Shown here in pieces: positions 25,673 to 33,741 of a DNA stretch of 64,000 nucleotides (position 1 is the stretch's first letter; each line of letters starts with the position of its first letter). Below the pieces are notes generated by a model, which ran no database searches, was not told the DNA's origin, and saw only the letters and a program-made list of their open reading frames with translations. This DNA is from Gleimia hominis (GTDB lineage: Bacteria > Actinomycetota > Actinomycetes > Actinomycetales > Actinomycetaceae), in contig NZ_JASXSX010000001.1 in NCBI RefSeq assembly GCF_032085515.1, positions 682,001 to 746,000 on the forward strand, read 5' to 3'. The position numbers were made by a program, and so were the translations under genes.

Positions 25673-26019
25673 CAGATATACCTGGCTGCGTTCTCGACTT
25701 TTCACCGTAGGTACCCCCGCTGAATAAGCTCCTTAGCTCCCCTCGTAGCCGGTTGGGCGTTACTGTATCAACTTTTGCTCGCGGTGGCCGAAAAGACGAA
25801 GGAGGGTACCTGCGGCATCCGTGAGGGGAAAGACGCGGCTTTAGGCACCCTAATAACTAGGGGTACCCGGAAGAAAAGGGGAGGGGTACCTGCGGCGCAC
25901 AAAAGTCCGGAGCGGGTACCTGGAGGGGGTGAGGCTGAGGGGGCGTTAAGACCGGCGGTATGGCACTGAGTAGTTCGCGAATTTGTTTAGGTTAGTATGC
26001 AGATAGAAACGAAAGGTAG
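25673..26019. other. Spacer with five GGTACC elements, no convincing gene
   Basis: GGTACC occurs near 25711, 25804, 25862, 25887 and 25915, usually beside a G-run and followed by TGCGG or TGG. A 64-codon open frame (25775-25969) spans the cluster, but its sequence is mostly the translation of the elements, so it is not called. GAAAGG just before 26020 is the ribosome-binding site of the next gene. Confidence 0.6.
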
Positions 26020-26835
26020 ATGATGCTTGAAATACCAGATGAGGTGCAACCACCATTCGACTGTGCCATTGGCTGCATGCAAAAGAGTGGGGCGCAGATG
26101 GTTTTTGGTGATGAAACAGAGGTGTTTGACTACATGTCGGTCACCAAGGTTTTCGCGTCTATTGGCGTATTAGTGGCAGTTGAACGCGGCCATCTGGAGT
26201 TAGGTACCCCCGTTGAGGTCGCCGGCGAAACTGTCACCATCAAGCATTTGCTTGCTCACGCCTCAGGGGTAGCATTCGACAAAAATGAACGCCAAGCGGA
26301 ACCGGAAACGCGCAGAATATACTCAAATTTTGGGTTTGAAAGTATGGCAAACGCGGTCGAAGAACATGTGGGAACGGCGTTTAACGACTGGTTAGAAACC
26401 GAGGTACTTGAACCTTTAGGAATGGTCGAAACGAGCATCACCGGATCCTGTGCTTACAGTGGAACTGGTTCGCTTCGAGATCTCATGGCGCTTGCGAACG
26501 AGCTCTTAGAACCAACGCTGATTTCCACTGACTTGCATGAGCAAATGTTGACTGAGACTTATCCGGGGATACGCGGGATAACTCCCGGGTATGGTTCCTA
26601 TCGGGATAATGCGTGGGGGCTCGGGGTGGAAATGAAGAAGGATAAGCAGAGAACTTGGTTCCCGCCTCAAGCTTCAGAAGGTGCCTTCGGACATTTTGGC
26701 CAGTCAGGGTCTTTTATCTGGGTGGATCCTGCGCGGGGTGCAGCGGGCGCGTTCTTGGGAGATGAGCCTTTCGGCAAATGGCATCAGCAGCATTGGCAAC
26801 AGCTGGGCGATTACCTCCTGCAATGCGGGAACTAG
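26020..26835 (+). CDS. Beta-lactamase-fold serine hydrolase (class C/PBP4*-like)
   Basis: A 271-residue protein of the serine beta-lactamase/DD-peptidase fold. The three active-site motifs are present: S-V-T-K with nucleophile Ser40 and Lys43, Y-S-N at 101-103, and the third-strand H-F-G in FGHFGQSG (about residue 228). LGTPVEVAGETVTIKHLLAHASGV is the typical segment following the SxxK helix. There is no signal peptide, so a cytoplasmic esterase or peptidase role is as likely as a cell-wall one. Two adjacent ATGs (26020 and 26023) follow GAAAGG. It is shorter than most class C enzymes (about 350-390). Confidence 0.85.
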   Translation: MMLEIPDEVQPPFDCAIGCMQKSGAQMVFGDETEVFDYMSVTKVFASIGVLVAVERGHLELGTPVEVAGETVTIKHLLAHASGVAFDKNERQAEPETRRIYSNFGFESMANAVEEHVGTAFNDWLETEVLEPLGMVETSITGSCAYSGTGSLRDLMALANELLEPTLISTDLHEQMLTETYPGIRGITPGYGSYRDNAWGLGVEMKKDKQRTWFPPQASEGAFGHFGQSGSFIWVDPARGAAGAFLGDEPFGKWHQQHWQQLGDYLLQCGN

Positions 26836-26858
26836 TTTTCCCCACTCCGCCCGCATAA

Positions 26859-26946
26859 TGGTCACCGTGCCCGGAAGCCTGTAGCCGGAAGCTGGTGGAC
26901 GGAAGCCTGTAGCCGGAAGCTGGTCACCGTGCCCGGAAGCCTATAG
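26859..26946. repeat. Nested direct repeats after the serine hydrolase gene
   Basis: TGGTCACCGTGCCCGGAAGC is present at 26859 and again at 26921, and CCGGAAGCTGGT occurs twice between them. The whole 88-bp stretch is made of variants of GGAAGCCTGTAGCC. No coding or hairpin role was recognised. Confidence 0.8.
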
Positions 26947-27027
26947 CTAGCAAACGGGAGTGGTTAGCGGGCCAGAGCAGCGTTTCCCATTAGTACCGCT
27001 TACGGACGCTAGGCCATTCTTGTGAGG

Positions 27028-27798
27028 CTATTGGAAGTCAACGATAACTGGAACGTGATCGGAAGCGCCTTTACCTTTGCGCTCATTCCTGTCGATGTCC
27101 GCACCGATAGCGCGTTCCGCCAGGTCTGGTGAGGCATAAACGAAATCAATTCGCATGCCTTCATTTTTGGGGAACCGAAGTTTTTGGTAATCCCAGTACG
27201 TGTAGTTTGTGACATATTCGCGGGTTAGTTCCTTCATCCCCAGGCGGGAGAATTGGTTAAATGCCATTCGTTCAGGTTCGGAAACATGCGTGTCACCTTC
27301 AAAAACACTGATATCCCACACGTCTTCATCCAGAGGAGCGACGTTCCAATCTCCCACTAACGCTAAGGGGGTAGTGGATTTCTCCAGGTACCCTCGAGTG
27401 TAGTTCGCGAGATTATTTAAGAATTCCAGCTTGTATTGGTAGTGAGGGTCCTGCAGGGTCCGCCCGTTTGGAATATAGAGTGACCACACCCTTACCCCGT
27501 CACAAACAGCGCTGATTGCACGCGCCTCCAACTTGTCTTTGAAGGTGGGTTGCGTGGGGAAATTGGTTTCCACGTCTTTTAATCCGACTCGAGAGGCTAT
27601 AGCGACACCGTTCCACTGGTTCATGCCAGTCATTTTTACTTCATAACCGGCATCTTCGAACCTGTCGAACGGGAATTGGTCGGGCTTGCATTTTAGTTCT
27701 TGCATAGCAAGGACATCGGTGTTAGATCGCTCCAAGAACGCGATCACGCGGTCGATGCGAGCGCGGATTGAGTTGATATTCCAGGTTACAAGTCTCAT
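27028..27798 (-). CDS. xth: Exodeoxyribonuclease III
   Basis: A 256-residue AP endonuclease and 3'-5' exonuclease for base-excision repair. The N terminus MRLVTWNINSIRARI (Asn7), AMQELKC with metal ligand Glu34, the LVGDWNVAP segment with catalytic Asp/Asn, and the C-terminal SDHVPVIVDF with His248 are all in place. ATG at 27798 is chosen since it begins exactly at the conserved strand; the open frame continues upstream only because it runs through in-frame tandem repeats. It is divergent from the SDR gene across a 22-bp repeat array. Confidence 0.95.
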   Translation of the reverse strand: MRLVTWNINSIRARIDRVIAFLERSNTDVLAMQELKCKPDQFPFDRFEDAGYEVKMTGMNQWNGVAIASRVGLKDVETNFPTQPTFKDKLEARAISAVCDGVRVWSLYIPNGRTLQDPHYQYKLEFLNNLANYTRGYLEKSTTPLALVGDWNVAPLDEDVWDISVFEGDTHVSEPERMAFNQFSRLGMKELTREYVTNYTYWDYQKLRFPKNEGMRIDFVYASPDLAERAIGADIDRNERKGKGASDHVPVIVDFQ

Positions 27799-27819
27799 GC
27801 CTAGATGGTAGCGGATTGA

Positions 27820-27930
27820 GGGGGTGCTTGCGCCAATGCATGGGGGTGCTTGCGCCAATGCATGGGGGTACTTTCGCCAATGCATGGGGGTGCTTTCACT
27901 AATGTATGGCGGGGGGACCTTCGCTAATGT
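27820..27930. repeat. 22-bp tandem repeat array between xth and the SDR gene
   Basis: Four 22-bp units start at 27820, 27842, 27864 and 27886, with a degenerate fifth at 27908. The first two read GGGGGTGCTTGCGCCAATGC followed by AT. The third unit has GGGGGTACTT where the others have GGGGGTGCTT, tying the array to the iterated GTAC element. The array fills the divergent promoter region and ends seven bases before the SDR start. Confidence 0.9.
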
Positions 27931-27936
27931 GGAGGT

Positions 27937-28698
27937 ATGGGAACAGCGTTAATCACAGGTGCAAGTAGTGGTCTTGGGGAAGAGTTCGCGTGGCAGTTAG
28001 CTACCGCAAAGCACAACGTGGTGCTTGTAGCAAGGCGCCGAGAGAAACTTGAGCATCTAGCGAATAAACTCGAGCAGGCATGCGGTGTGCGCGCGGAGGT
28101 CATTGTGGCTGATCTTTCTGCTAAGCAATATCGCCAAGAAGTGCAACACCGTCTGCGCGCCTCCAGGTACCCCGTTGGGCTGCTGGTTAATAATGCTGGT
28201 TTTGGTTTGGGGTCGTCGTTTCTTGAAAACTCTCTGGAGGACGAGAACTATGGCCTTGACGTGATGGTACGCGCAGTGATGGAGCTGTGTCACACTGCGG
28301 CGCGGGAAATGGTTGGGCGAGGTCGGGGAGCGATATTGAATGTATCATCTGTGGCTTCTGAAACGGGGATGGGTACTTATTCGGCGCATAAAGCCTGGGT
28401 GAGGTCGTTTTCTGAAGGATTAGCTGAGGAGCTGAAGGGTACTAATGTGACCTGCACGGCTGTGGTACCCGGTATGGTTCGGACGCATTTTCACGATAAT
28501 TTTGTGCTTGATACCTCCCAGGTACCCCCGGTGGTTTGGGTGAGCGCAGACACGGTTGTGTCGGAGTCTTTGCGCGCTGTTAGTAGGGGAAAAACGTGGG
28601 TGGTACCCTCATTAAAGTACAAGGTTACTGACACGCTCAGCCGGGTATCTCCACGCCGAATTGTGCGGTATGTGACCCGGCATTTGCCGCACGTGTAG
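27937..28698 (+). CDS. Short-chain dehydrogenase/reductase
   Basis: A 253-residue classical SDR that would reduce or oxidise a carbonyl or alcohol with NAD(P). TGASSGLG at residues 7-14 is the nucleotide-binding loop, LLVNNAGFG the conserved NNAG, LNVSSVAS supplies the catalytic Ser, and YSAHK the Tyr-Lys pair. VVPGMVRTHFH follows as expected. The substrate is unknown. GGAGG before the ATG at 27937 comes directly after the tandem array, so the array lies in its promoter region. Confidence 0.93.
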   Translation: MGTALITGASSGLGEEFAWQLATAKHNVVLVARRREKLEHLANKLEQACGVRAEVIVADLSAKQYRQEVQHRLRASRYPVGLLVNNAGFGLGSSFLENSLEDENYGLDVMVRAVMELCHTAAREMVGRGRGAILNVSSVASETGMGTYSAHKAWVRSFSEGLAEELKGTNVTCTAVVPGMVRTHFHDNFVLDTSQVPPVVWVSADTVVSESLRAVSRGKTWVVPSLKYKVTDTLSRVSPRRIVRYVTRHLPHV

Positions 28699-28922
28699 GG
28701 CTGGTTTTTACGAGGAGGTGCCGCTCGGTCTGGCCGGGGGTACCTCAGGCACCAACACAGATCGCGCAGGTGCGGTAATGCATTCAGCGTTTTCCAAGGA
28801 CAGTGTCATGGATTAGTCAGAGTGGTTTCGTACACTTTAATCACCTTCAGGAAAGAAATCCTGTTTGAGGAGAGTTTGTGGTTGCTTTGAGCGGCACCTT
28901 ACTCGCACTGTGTTGATGGGAT

Positions 28923-28959
28923 AGTAAGAAGACCACGCTTAACGCGTGGTCTTCTTACT
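28923..28959. terminator. Perfect 16-bp hairpin, probable bidirectional terminator
   Basis: AGTAAGAAGACCACGC (28923-28938) and GCGTGGTCTTCTTACT (28944-28959) are exact complements around a five-base loop. The outer part is A/T-rich, so the T-rich 3' arm could partly serve as a tail. It lies about 230 bases past the SDR gene and 250 bases past the end of the convergent HAD gene. Confidence 0.6.
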
Positions 28960-29056
28960 CAATTAGAGGACTTCCCCGTAGCAGTATTAGACGGCTTGTG
29001 GGCTATAGCCCCCGTCGTCCCAGCATCTGGCTTACAGGCCCAATTTCTTGAAACGG

Positions 29057-29173
29057 CTTGGAATCCTGTTCGTTCTGCGACGTACAATGCTTGGATCCCT
29101 GTTTGCTTTGTGGTCTACAAGTCTTGGATCCCTGTTTGCTTTGTGGTCTACAAGCCTTCGATCCCTGTTTGCC
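29057..29173. repeat. 33-bp tandem repeats (about 3.5 copies)
   Basis: Units start at 29057, 29090, 29123 and 29156 (partial). The two central copies share CTTGGATCCCTGTTTGCTTT and differ at only the last base of the unit; the first copy is diverged. An open frame of 63 codons (28996-29187) crosses the array with an 11-residue repeat, but there is no ribosome-binding site and no family resemblance. Confidence 0.85.
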
Positions 29174-29210
29174 CTCCAGGCCGGTGAGCCGGTAGGCCGG
29201 GACCGCTAGG

Positions 29211-30068
29211 TTAGTTCTTCATTGCTTGGATAGCTTCATCTCTTTCGAATGAGGCGCGCGCGTTCTCACGAACAACGTCTACTAGATCGGCGATTGAGTC
29301 GTGCACTTTCCATGGGCGGAATGGGAACCGGGTGATTTCTTCTTCTGAGGTTGAACCGGTTAGTACTAGGTGGGTGCGTAGTCCGGCTTCAATCCCCGCT
29401 TGTACGTCTGTGTCCATCCGGTCGCCTATCAGCGCTGTGGTTTCTGAGTGGACGTCGATTTTGTTCAATCCGGTGCGTAGCATTATCGAGTTAGGTTTGC
29501 CGACGAAGTAGGGGGTTTTCCCGGTTGCTTTCGTGATCATGGCTGCTACAGAGCCGGTTGCGGGGAGGGTACCTTCTTTTGATGGGCCGGTTACGTCTGG
29601 GTTTGTGGCGATGAATTTTGCTCCTCTTTCGATGAATCGGATCGCCTGTGTGATTGCGTTGAATGAGTAGTTTCGCGTTTCGCCTAAGACCACGTATTCG
29701 GGGTTCGTTTCGGTCATTACGTACCCTGCTTCGTGTAGCGCTGTGGTTAAGCCTGCTTCTCCGATTACGAAGGCTGACGAATTCGGGGATTGTTGCGATA
29801 GGAATGCTGCTGTTGATAGTGCTGAGGTCCAGATGCGCTCTTCTGGTATTTGCAGCCCGGAGTCTTGCAGCCGTGCGGATAGGTCGCGAGGAGTGAAGAT
29901 TGAGTTGTTAGTGAGTACCAGGAAGGGTACTTCGAGATCGGTGAGTGTGTCGATGAAGTCTTGGGCCCCTGGGATGGCGTGTTGTTCGTGTACGAGTACG
30001 CCGTCCATGTCGGTTAGCCAGGATCTTACTGGGGGTAGCTCGTCGAGCGTATATGCGCTGGTGGTCAT
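29211..30068 (-). CDS. HAD-IIA (NagD/PGP-like) sugar or nucleotide phosphatase
   Basis: A 285-residue hydrolase with the haloacid-dehalogenase nucleophile motif WLTDMDGVLVHEQ (DxDGV). LVLTNNS is motif II, the FVGKPN region carries the motif III lysine, and LIGDRMDTDVQAGIEAG is motif IV. These are the landmarks of the NagD/p-nitrophenylphosphatase class with a C2 cap. ATG at 30068 is selected because GGAGG lies six bases upstream; the frame stays open to 30128. The physiological substrate is not indicated by context. Confidence 0.92.
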   Translation of the reverse strand: MTTSAYTLDELPPVRSWLTDMDGVLVHEQHAIPGAQDFIDTLTDLEVPFLVLTNNSIFTPRDLSARLQDSGLQIPEERIWTSALSTAAFLSQQSPNSSAFVIGEAGLTTALHEAGYVMTETNPEYVVLGETRNYSFNAITQAIRFIERGAKFIATNPDVTGPSKEGTLPATGSVAAMITKATGKTPYFVGKPNSIMLRTGLNKIDVHSETTALIGDRMDTDVQAGIEAGLRTHLVLTGSTSEEEITRFPFRPWKVHDSIADLVDVVRENARASFERDEAIQAMKN

Positions 30069-30161
30069 TATTCCTCCGTTTGTGTGTCTTCTATTGTGAG
30101 CATAGTAAACTGCGATGCGGTTGTGCATTGACTTAGCTGAAAATGGTTTGGGGGTACCTGG

Positions 30162-30791
30162 TTGTCTGAAGAGGTGGAGCCGGTTCGTAAGGGCGTTGGT
30201 CCGTGGCCGGGTGGTGAAGGGAATTGGCCTGAGGAACCATGGTATGACCCTGAGTTTTTGAGGGGCGGCGATAGGCGCAACGTGGAGGATCGGTTTAGGT
30301 ACTGGCGGATGAGTGCTATCCGGGAGCAGCTGGATCGTGAGGCGTTGGGGTTAGAAGTTGCGGTTGAGAATCTGGGGCATGATTTCAACATTGGATCTAT
30401 TGTGCGTACCGCGAATGGGATGGGGGTACGTCGGGTTCATATTGTGGGGAAGCGACGTTGGAATCGGCGGGGTGCGATGGTGACTGATCGTTATCTTGAG
30501 GTGGTTCATCATCCGAGTGTTGAAGAGTTTCTTGAGGATGTGACTGGCCGGGGGCTTGAAGTGGTTGGTGTGGATAATACTGAGGGGTCTGTTTCACTTG
30601 AGGGTACCTCCTTGCGTAAGGAGACGGTTTTGGTGATGGGGGAGGAGTCCTCGGGATTATCTGCGGAGATGGTGGCAGCGTGTAATCGAGTGCTGCACAT
30701 AACGCAGTTTGGGTCTACGCGGTCAATTAATGTTGGGCACGCCGCGGCGATCGCAATGTGGGCGTGGGGTGTTCAGAATCGTTCCTGGTAG
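30162..30791 (+). CDS. TrmH/SpoU-family RNA 2'-O-methyltransferase
   Basis: A 209-residue SPOUT methylase that uses S-adenosylmethionine to methylate a ribose in tRNA or rRNA. The three motifs are ENLGHDFNIGSIVRTANGMG (motif 1), VLVMGEESSGLS (motif 2) and ITQFGSTRSINVGHAAAIAMW (motif 3, knot). The target nucleotide is unknown. The N-terminal 60 residues are extra to the minimal fold and rich in Trp, Pro and Glu. TTG at 30162 is the start, and the GGGGGTACC element at about 30149-30157 supplies its only visible Shine-Dalgarno. Confidence 0.9.
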   Translation: MSEEVEPVRKGVGPWPGGEGNWPEEPWYDPEFLRGGDRRNVEDRFRYWRMSAIREQLDREALGLEVAVENLGHDFNIGSIVRTANGMGVRRVHIVGKRRWNRRGAMVTDRYLEVVHHPSVEEFLEDVTGRGLEVVGVDNTEGSVSLEGTSLRKETVLVMGEESSGLSAEMVAACNRVLHITQFGSTRSINVGHAAAIAMWAWGVQNRSW

Positions 30792-31070
30792 CGCACTTTA
30801 CCCCAGGTACCCCCGCCGTTGAGCCTGCACGTACCCTCGCGTTGAGATCACCCAGGTACCCCCGCCGCCGAGCAACTAAACACCCGGCTAGCACCCAGGT
30901 ACCCCCGCCCCGAGTACCCAGGCACCTAGCGTAGAGACACCAGGTACCCTCAGGAAAAAGATGGTGGGGGAACAGGTGATGGGAGGGGGACTAAGTCCCC
31001 GGTGATATTGGGGTACTAGTGTGGGATAATTAGAGCGTCACTGACGTCTACATCGAAGGAGTCATCGAAA
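30792..31070. repeat. GGTACC-element array ahead of fba
   Basis: Four AGGTACC copies (near 30806, 30855, 30897 and 30941) and several CGTACCC or AGTACCC variants lie within 150 bases, mostly in the C-rich orientation, with CACCCAGGTACCCCCGCC recurring. The remaining 100 bases hold the fba promoter region, with GATAAT at about 31025 as a possible -10 box and AAGGAG before the GTG start. Confidence 0.75.
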
Positions 31071-32096
31071 GTGGCTATTGCAACTCCAGAAGTTTACAAC
31101 GAGATGCTGGACCGGGCGAAGGAAGGTAAGTTCGCTTACCCGGCGATTAACGTAACTTCGTCGCAGACACTGACCGCGGCTCTTCAGGGGTTCGCGGAGG
31201 CAGAGTCCGACGGTATTATTCAGGTTTCGGTGGGAGGTGCCGAGTACTGGTCGGGCTCCACAGTCAAGGATCGTGTTGCAGGTTCGTTGGCTATGGTCGC
31301 GTATGCTCGTGAGGTTGCGAAGAATTACGACGTGACTGTTGCTTTGCATACGGATCACTGTGCTAAACAGAATCTGGACAGCTGGGTTATTCCTCTGCTT
31401 GAACTTGAGGAGAAGGAAGTTAAGGCTGGGCGTGAACCGTTCTTCCAGTCGCACATGTGGGATGGTTCCGCGGTGCCGTTGAAGGAGAACCTCGAGATCG
31501 CTCAGAAGATGTTGGATCTTTCTCAGAAGGCCAACACGATCCTGGAAGTTGAGATCGGTGTTGTTGGTGGTGAAGAAGACGGTGTTGTTGGTGAGATCAA
31601 CGAGAAACTGTACACCACCACTGAAGATGGTATTAAGACGGTTGAGGCTCTGGGATTCGGCGAAAAGGGTCGTTATATGACGGCGCTGACGTTCGGTAAC
31701 GTGCACGGTGTGTACAAGCCGGGTCACGTGAAGCTGCGCCCGGAGATTCTTGGGACCATCCAGGAAGAAGTTGGGGCTAAGTTCGACAAGGGCAATCGTC
31801 CGTTTGACCTGGTTATGCACGGTGGGTCTGGTTCTTCTGCCGAGGAGATCAAGACGGCTGTGGAGAACGGTGTTATTAAGATGAACGTTGATACGGATAC
31901 GCAGTACGCGTTTACCCGCCCGGTTGCGGAGTGGATGCTGCGTAAGTACGACGAGGTTCTGAAGATCGACGGTGAGGTTGGTGTGAAGAAGTCCTACGAT
32001 CCACGTTCATGGGGTAAGGCTGCGGAAGCTGGTATGCGTGCCCGTGTTGTTGAGGCGTGTGAGCGTCTCGGCTCGACCGGAACCAAGATGAAATAA
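31071..32096 (+). CDS. fba: Class II fructose-bisphosphate aldolase
   Basis: A 341-residue zinc enzyme of glycolysis and gluconeogenesis that splits fructose 1,6-bisphosphate into DHAP and glyceraldehyde 3-phosphate. VALHTDHCAKQ places the zinc and catalytic residues (His93, Asp95, His96). Other family stretches are the Glu-rich metal loop EIGVVGGEEDGV, FGNVHGVYKPG and MHGGSGSSAEEI. GTG at 31071 with AAGGAG upstream starts the protein. An intrinsic terminator follows the stop codon. The coding sequence contains almost no GGTACC elements, consistent with a tightly constrained protein. Confidence 0.97.
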   Translation: MAIATPEVYNEMLDRAKEGKFAYPAINVTSSQTLTAALQGFAEAESDGIIQVSVGGAEYWSGSTVKDRVAGSLAMVAYAREVAKNYDVTVALHTDHCAKQNLDSWVIPLLELEEKEVKAGREPFFQSHMWDGSAVPLKENLEIAQKMLDLSQKANTILEVEIGVVGGEEDGVVGEINEKLYTTTEDGIKTVEALGFGEKGRYMTALTFGNVHGVYKPGHVKLRPEILGTIQEEVGAKFDKGNRPFDLVMHGGSGSSAEEIKTAVENGVIKMNVDTDTQYAFTRPVAEWMLRKYDEVLKIDGEVGVKKSYDPRSWGKAAEAGMRARVVEACERLGSTGTKMK

Positions 32097-32124
32097 GGTT
32101 CTTCGTTAACCTGTTTTCTGGTTA

Positions 32125-32158
32125 GGGCCCCAACTTTAGCGAGTTGGGGTCCTTTCTT
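32125..32158 (+). terminator. Intrinsic terminator after fba
   Basis: GGCCCCAACT (32126-32135) pairs with AGTTGGGGTCC (32142-32152) allowing one G-U pair, and is followed by TTTCTT. Confidence 0.85.
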
Positions 32159-32302
32159 GTGGGGCGAAACTTCTTGTGGGCGAAGCTGACTGAAACGGTA
32201 GCGTAAGTGCCGTGGGCAGAGTAGCGGCAAAAGGGATTCAGCTGCGTCTGTGAGTCGCGCGACGGAGCTTTAGGATGAAGAGGGTACTTAGTTAGGAGCC
32301 GT

Positions 32303-33151
32303 ATGATCGTTGCATTGCTCGTGGGTGTGCTGGTTGGACTCGTAGTAGGAGTGCTGGGGGCGGGCGGTGGTATTTTGGCGGTACCTGCGTTGACGTTGCT
32401 GTTGGGACAGCCTCCGCACGGGGCGGCCGCCGGGTCGTTGTTGATTGTTCTTGCCACTTCTTTAGTTGCGTTGCCGCACAGGTTTAATCGGCATGAGGCG
32501 CGGGTTAAGGAAGGTGTTGTCTTCGGCTTATTGTCTGCGGTTGGGTCTGTAGTAGGTGCGAGACTTTCCGCGTTTGTGCCGGGTTGGTTGCTGTTCACGC
32601 TCTTCGGTTTGATGGTTGGGGTCGTGGGGGTGCAGATGCTGGTGAAAACCCGTGCGTCTAGTGCCGGCGCGGAACAAGCAGCTTCAACCCCCCAAAGTAC
32701 CCCCGCGGAAAGTAGGCCTGATCAGCAGTTAAATAGCGCCTCCGCGGATGTGACGGGGGTGCAAATACCTGGGGGTACCTGGAAGCGAAATGGGGTGAAA
32801 CTGTTTTTTGCGGCACTGGTAACGGGCTTGTTAACTGGATTCTTTGGCGTAGGTGGCGGGTTCTTGATTGTGCCGGTCTTAACTTTGCTAATGCATTACC
32901 CGATTAGGGAGGCGTCTGGGACCTCGCTTATAGTAATGTCACTTGCCTCAGTTTTCGGCCTGATTGCTCGGATAGGTCAGCCGCTGAACGTTGACTGGGG
33001 CGTGGTGGTTTTTTTCATGGTGGGTTCCATGGTTGGTGGGGTCGTGGGTGGGCCGCTGTCGACGCGTATCCGCCCGGTGATGCTTCAACGCATTTTCGGA
33101 TTCTTACTTCTTATTGTGTGCGCAGCTAGTCTCGCATCGGTCGTTGTGTAG
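32303..33151 (+). CDS. TauE/SafE-family membrane transporter
   Basis: A 282-residue membrane protein of the sulfite/anion exporter family. It is duplicated: GLVVGVLGAGGGILAVPALTL near residue 15 and LLTGFFGVGGGFLIVPVLTLL near residue 180 are the repeated family motif. About seven to eight hydrophobic segments are present. The loop between the halves (about residues 115-165) is long and low in complexity and contains AGTACCCCC and GGGGGTACCT elements (encoding STPAESRP and PGGTWKRN). The substrate is unknown. ATG at 32303 is preceded by TTAGGAGCC. Confidence 0.88.
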   Translation: MIVALLVGVLVGLVVGVLGAGGGILAVPALTLLLGQPPHGAAAGSLLIVLATSLVALPHRFNRHEARVKEGVVFGLLSAVGSVVGARLSAFVPGWLLFTLFGLMVGVVGVQMLVKTRASSAGAEQAASTPQSTPAESRPDQQLNSASADVTGVQIPGGTWKRNGVKLFFAALVTGLLTGFFGVGGGFLIVPVLTLLMHYPIREASGTSLIVMSLASVFGLIARIGQPLNVDWGVVVFFMVGSMVGGVVGGPLSTRIRPVMLQRIFGFLLLIVCAASLASVVV

Positions 33152-33224
33152 TTCCGTTTTGCATGTTCGGATATGGGGAGAAACCGTTCTGGCTCGTTTG
33201 GGTGTCTTTGTGTTTTGATTTAGC

Positions 33225-33265
33225 GTTGGGGCACAACCACGCCAGGTACCCCCAACTTTGTTTTT
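33225..33265 (+). terminator. Intrinsic terminator after the TauE gene, built partly from a GGTACC element
   Basis: GTTGGGG (33225-33231) pairs with CCCCAAC (33250-33256), and TTTGTTTTT follows. The right arm is the C-run of an AGGTACCCCC element. Confidence 0.75.
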
Positions 33266-33741
33266 CCTAGTAGAACCTCGTTCGTGTGAGGTCCTTGGCT
33301 CAAGATAAATGTCGCTCGCGCCACTCCTATTAAATGTTTAAAGGAATGCGAGTAGCTTAACTGAGCATATTAACGGAGTGAACTTGTATAAATCTCGATA
33401 AATCGCAGTGTTCGCCATATGCCGTATTTATGTGTGAACATTTTTTGTGTATATGCACAATATGTAGTTATATCCCCACCTAGTGTCTCTGCGCTATTCA
33501 GCGCCGAAGGTCCCACTTGTTAGGTGCTTAAACTGTTGGTCATGGAATGGGGCCTCGTCTTGAGTACGGATATTGCTTGGAATACTAGGGTTGACGTGCT
33601 TGTCTGGTCCGGATTGTGGGAATGTTTTCCACAGTTGGGTTTGGGCTCTGGTTTTATTTGTGGGGTTCGTTTATTGTTCTTTTTAGCGGTTGGTTTTGTT
33701 AGCTGGCGGCTTGTTCGTGTAGGCGAGTTTGAGGATTTTCG
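33266..33741. other. AT-rich spacer upstream of the lipoprotein island
   Basis: About 475 bp, clearly A/T-richer than the flanks and without any GGTACC element. An 85-codon open frame (33524-33781) overlaps the next gene and has no recognised features, so it is not called. The lipoprotein promoter is expected here, but no single -35/-10 pair stands out. Confidence 0.5.

Noticed and set aside
25775..25969. 64-codon frame after clpB
   Set aside because: Its sequence is mostly translated GGTACC elements and it lacks a start signal.
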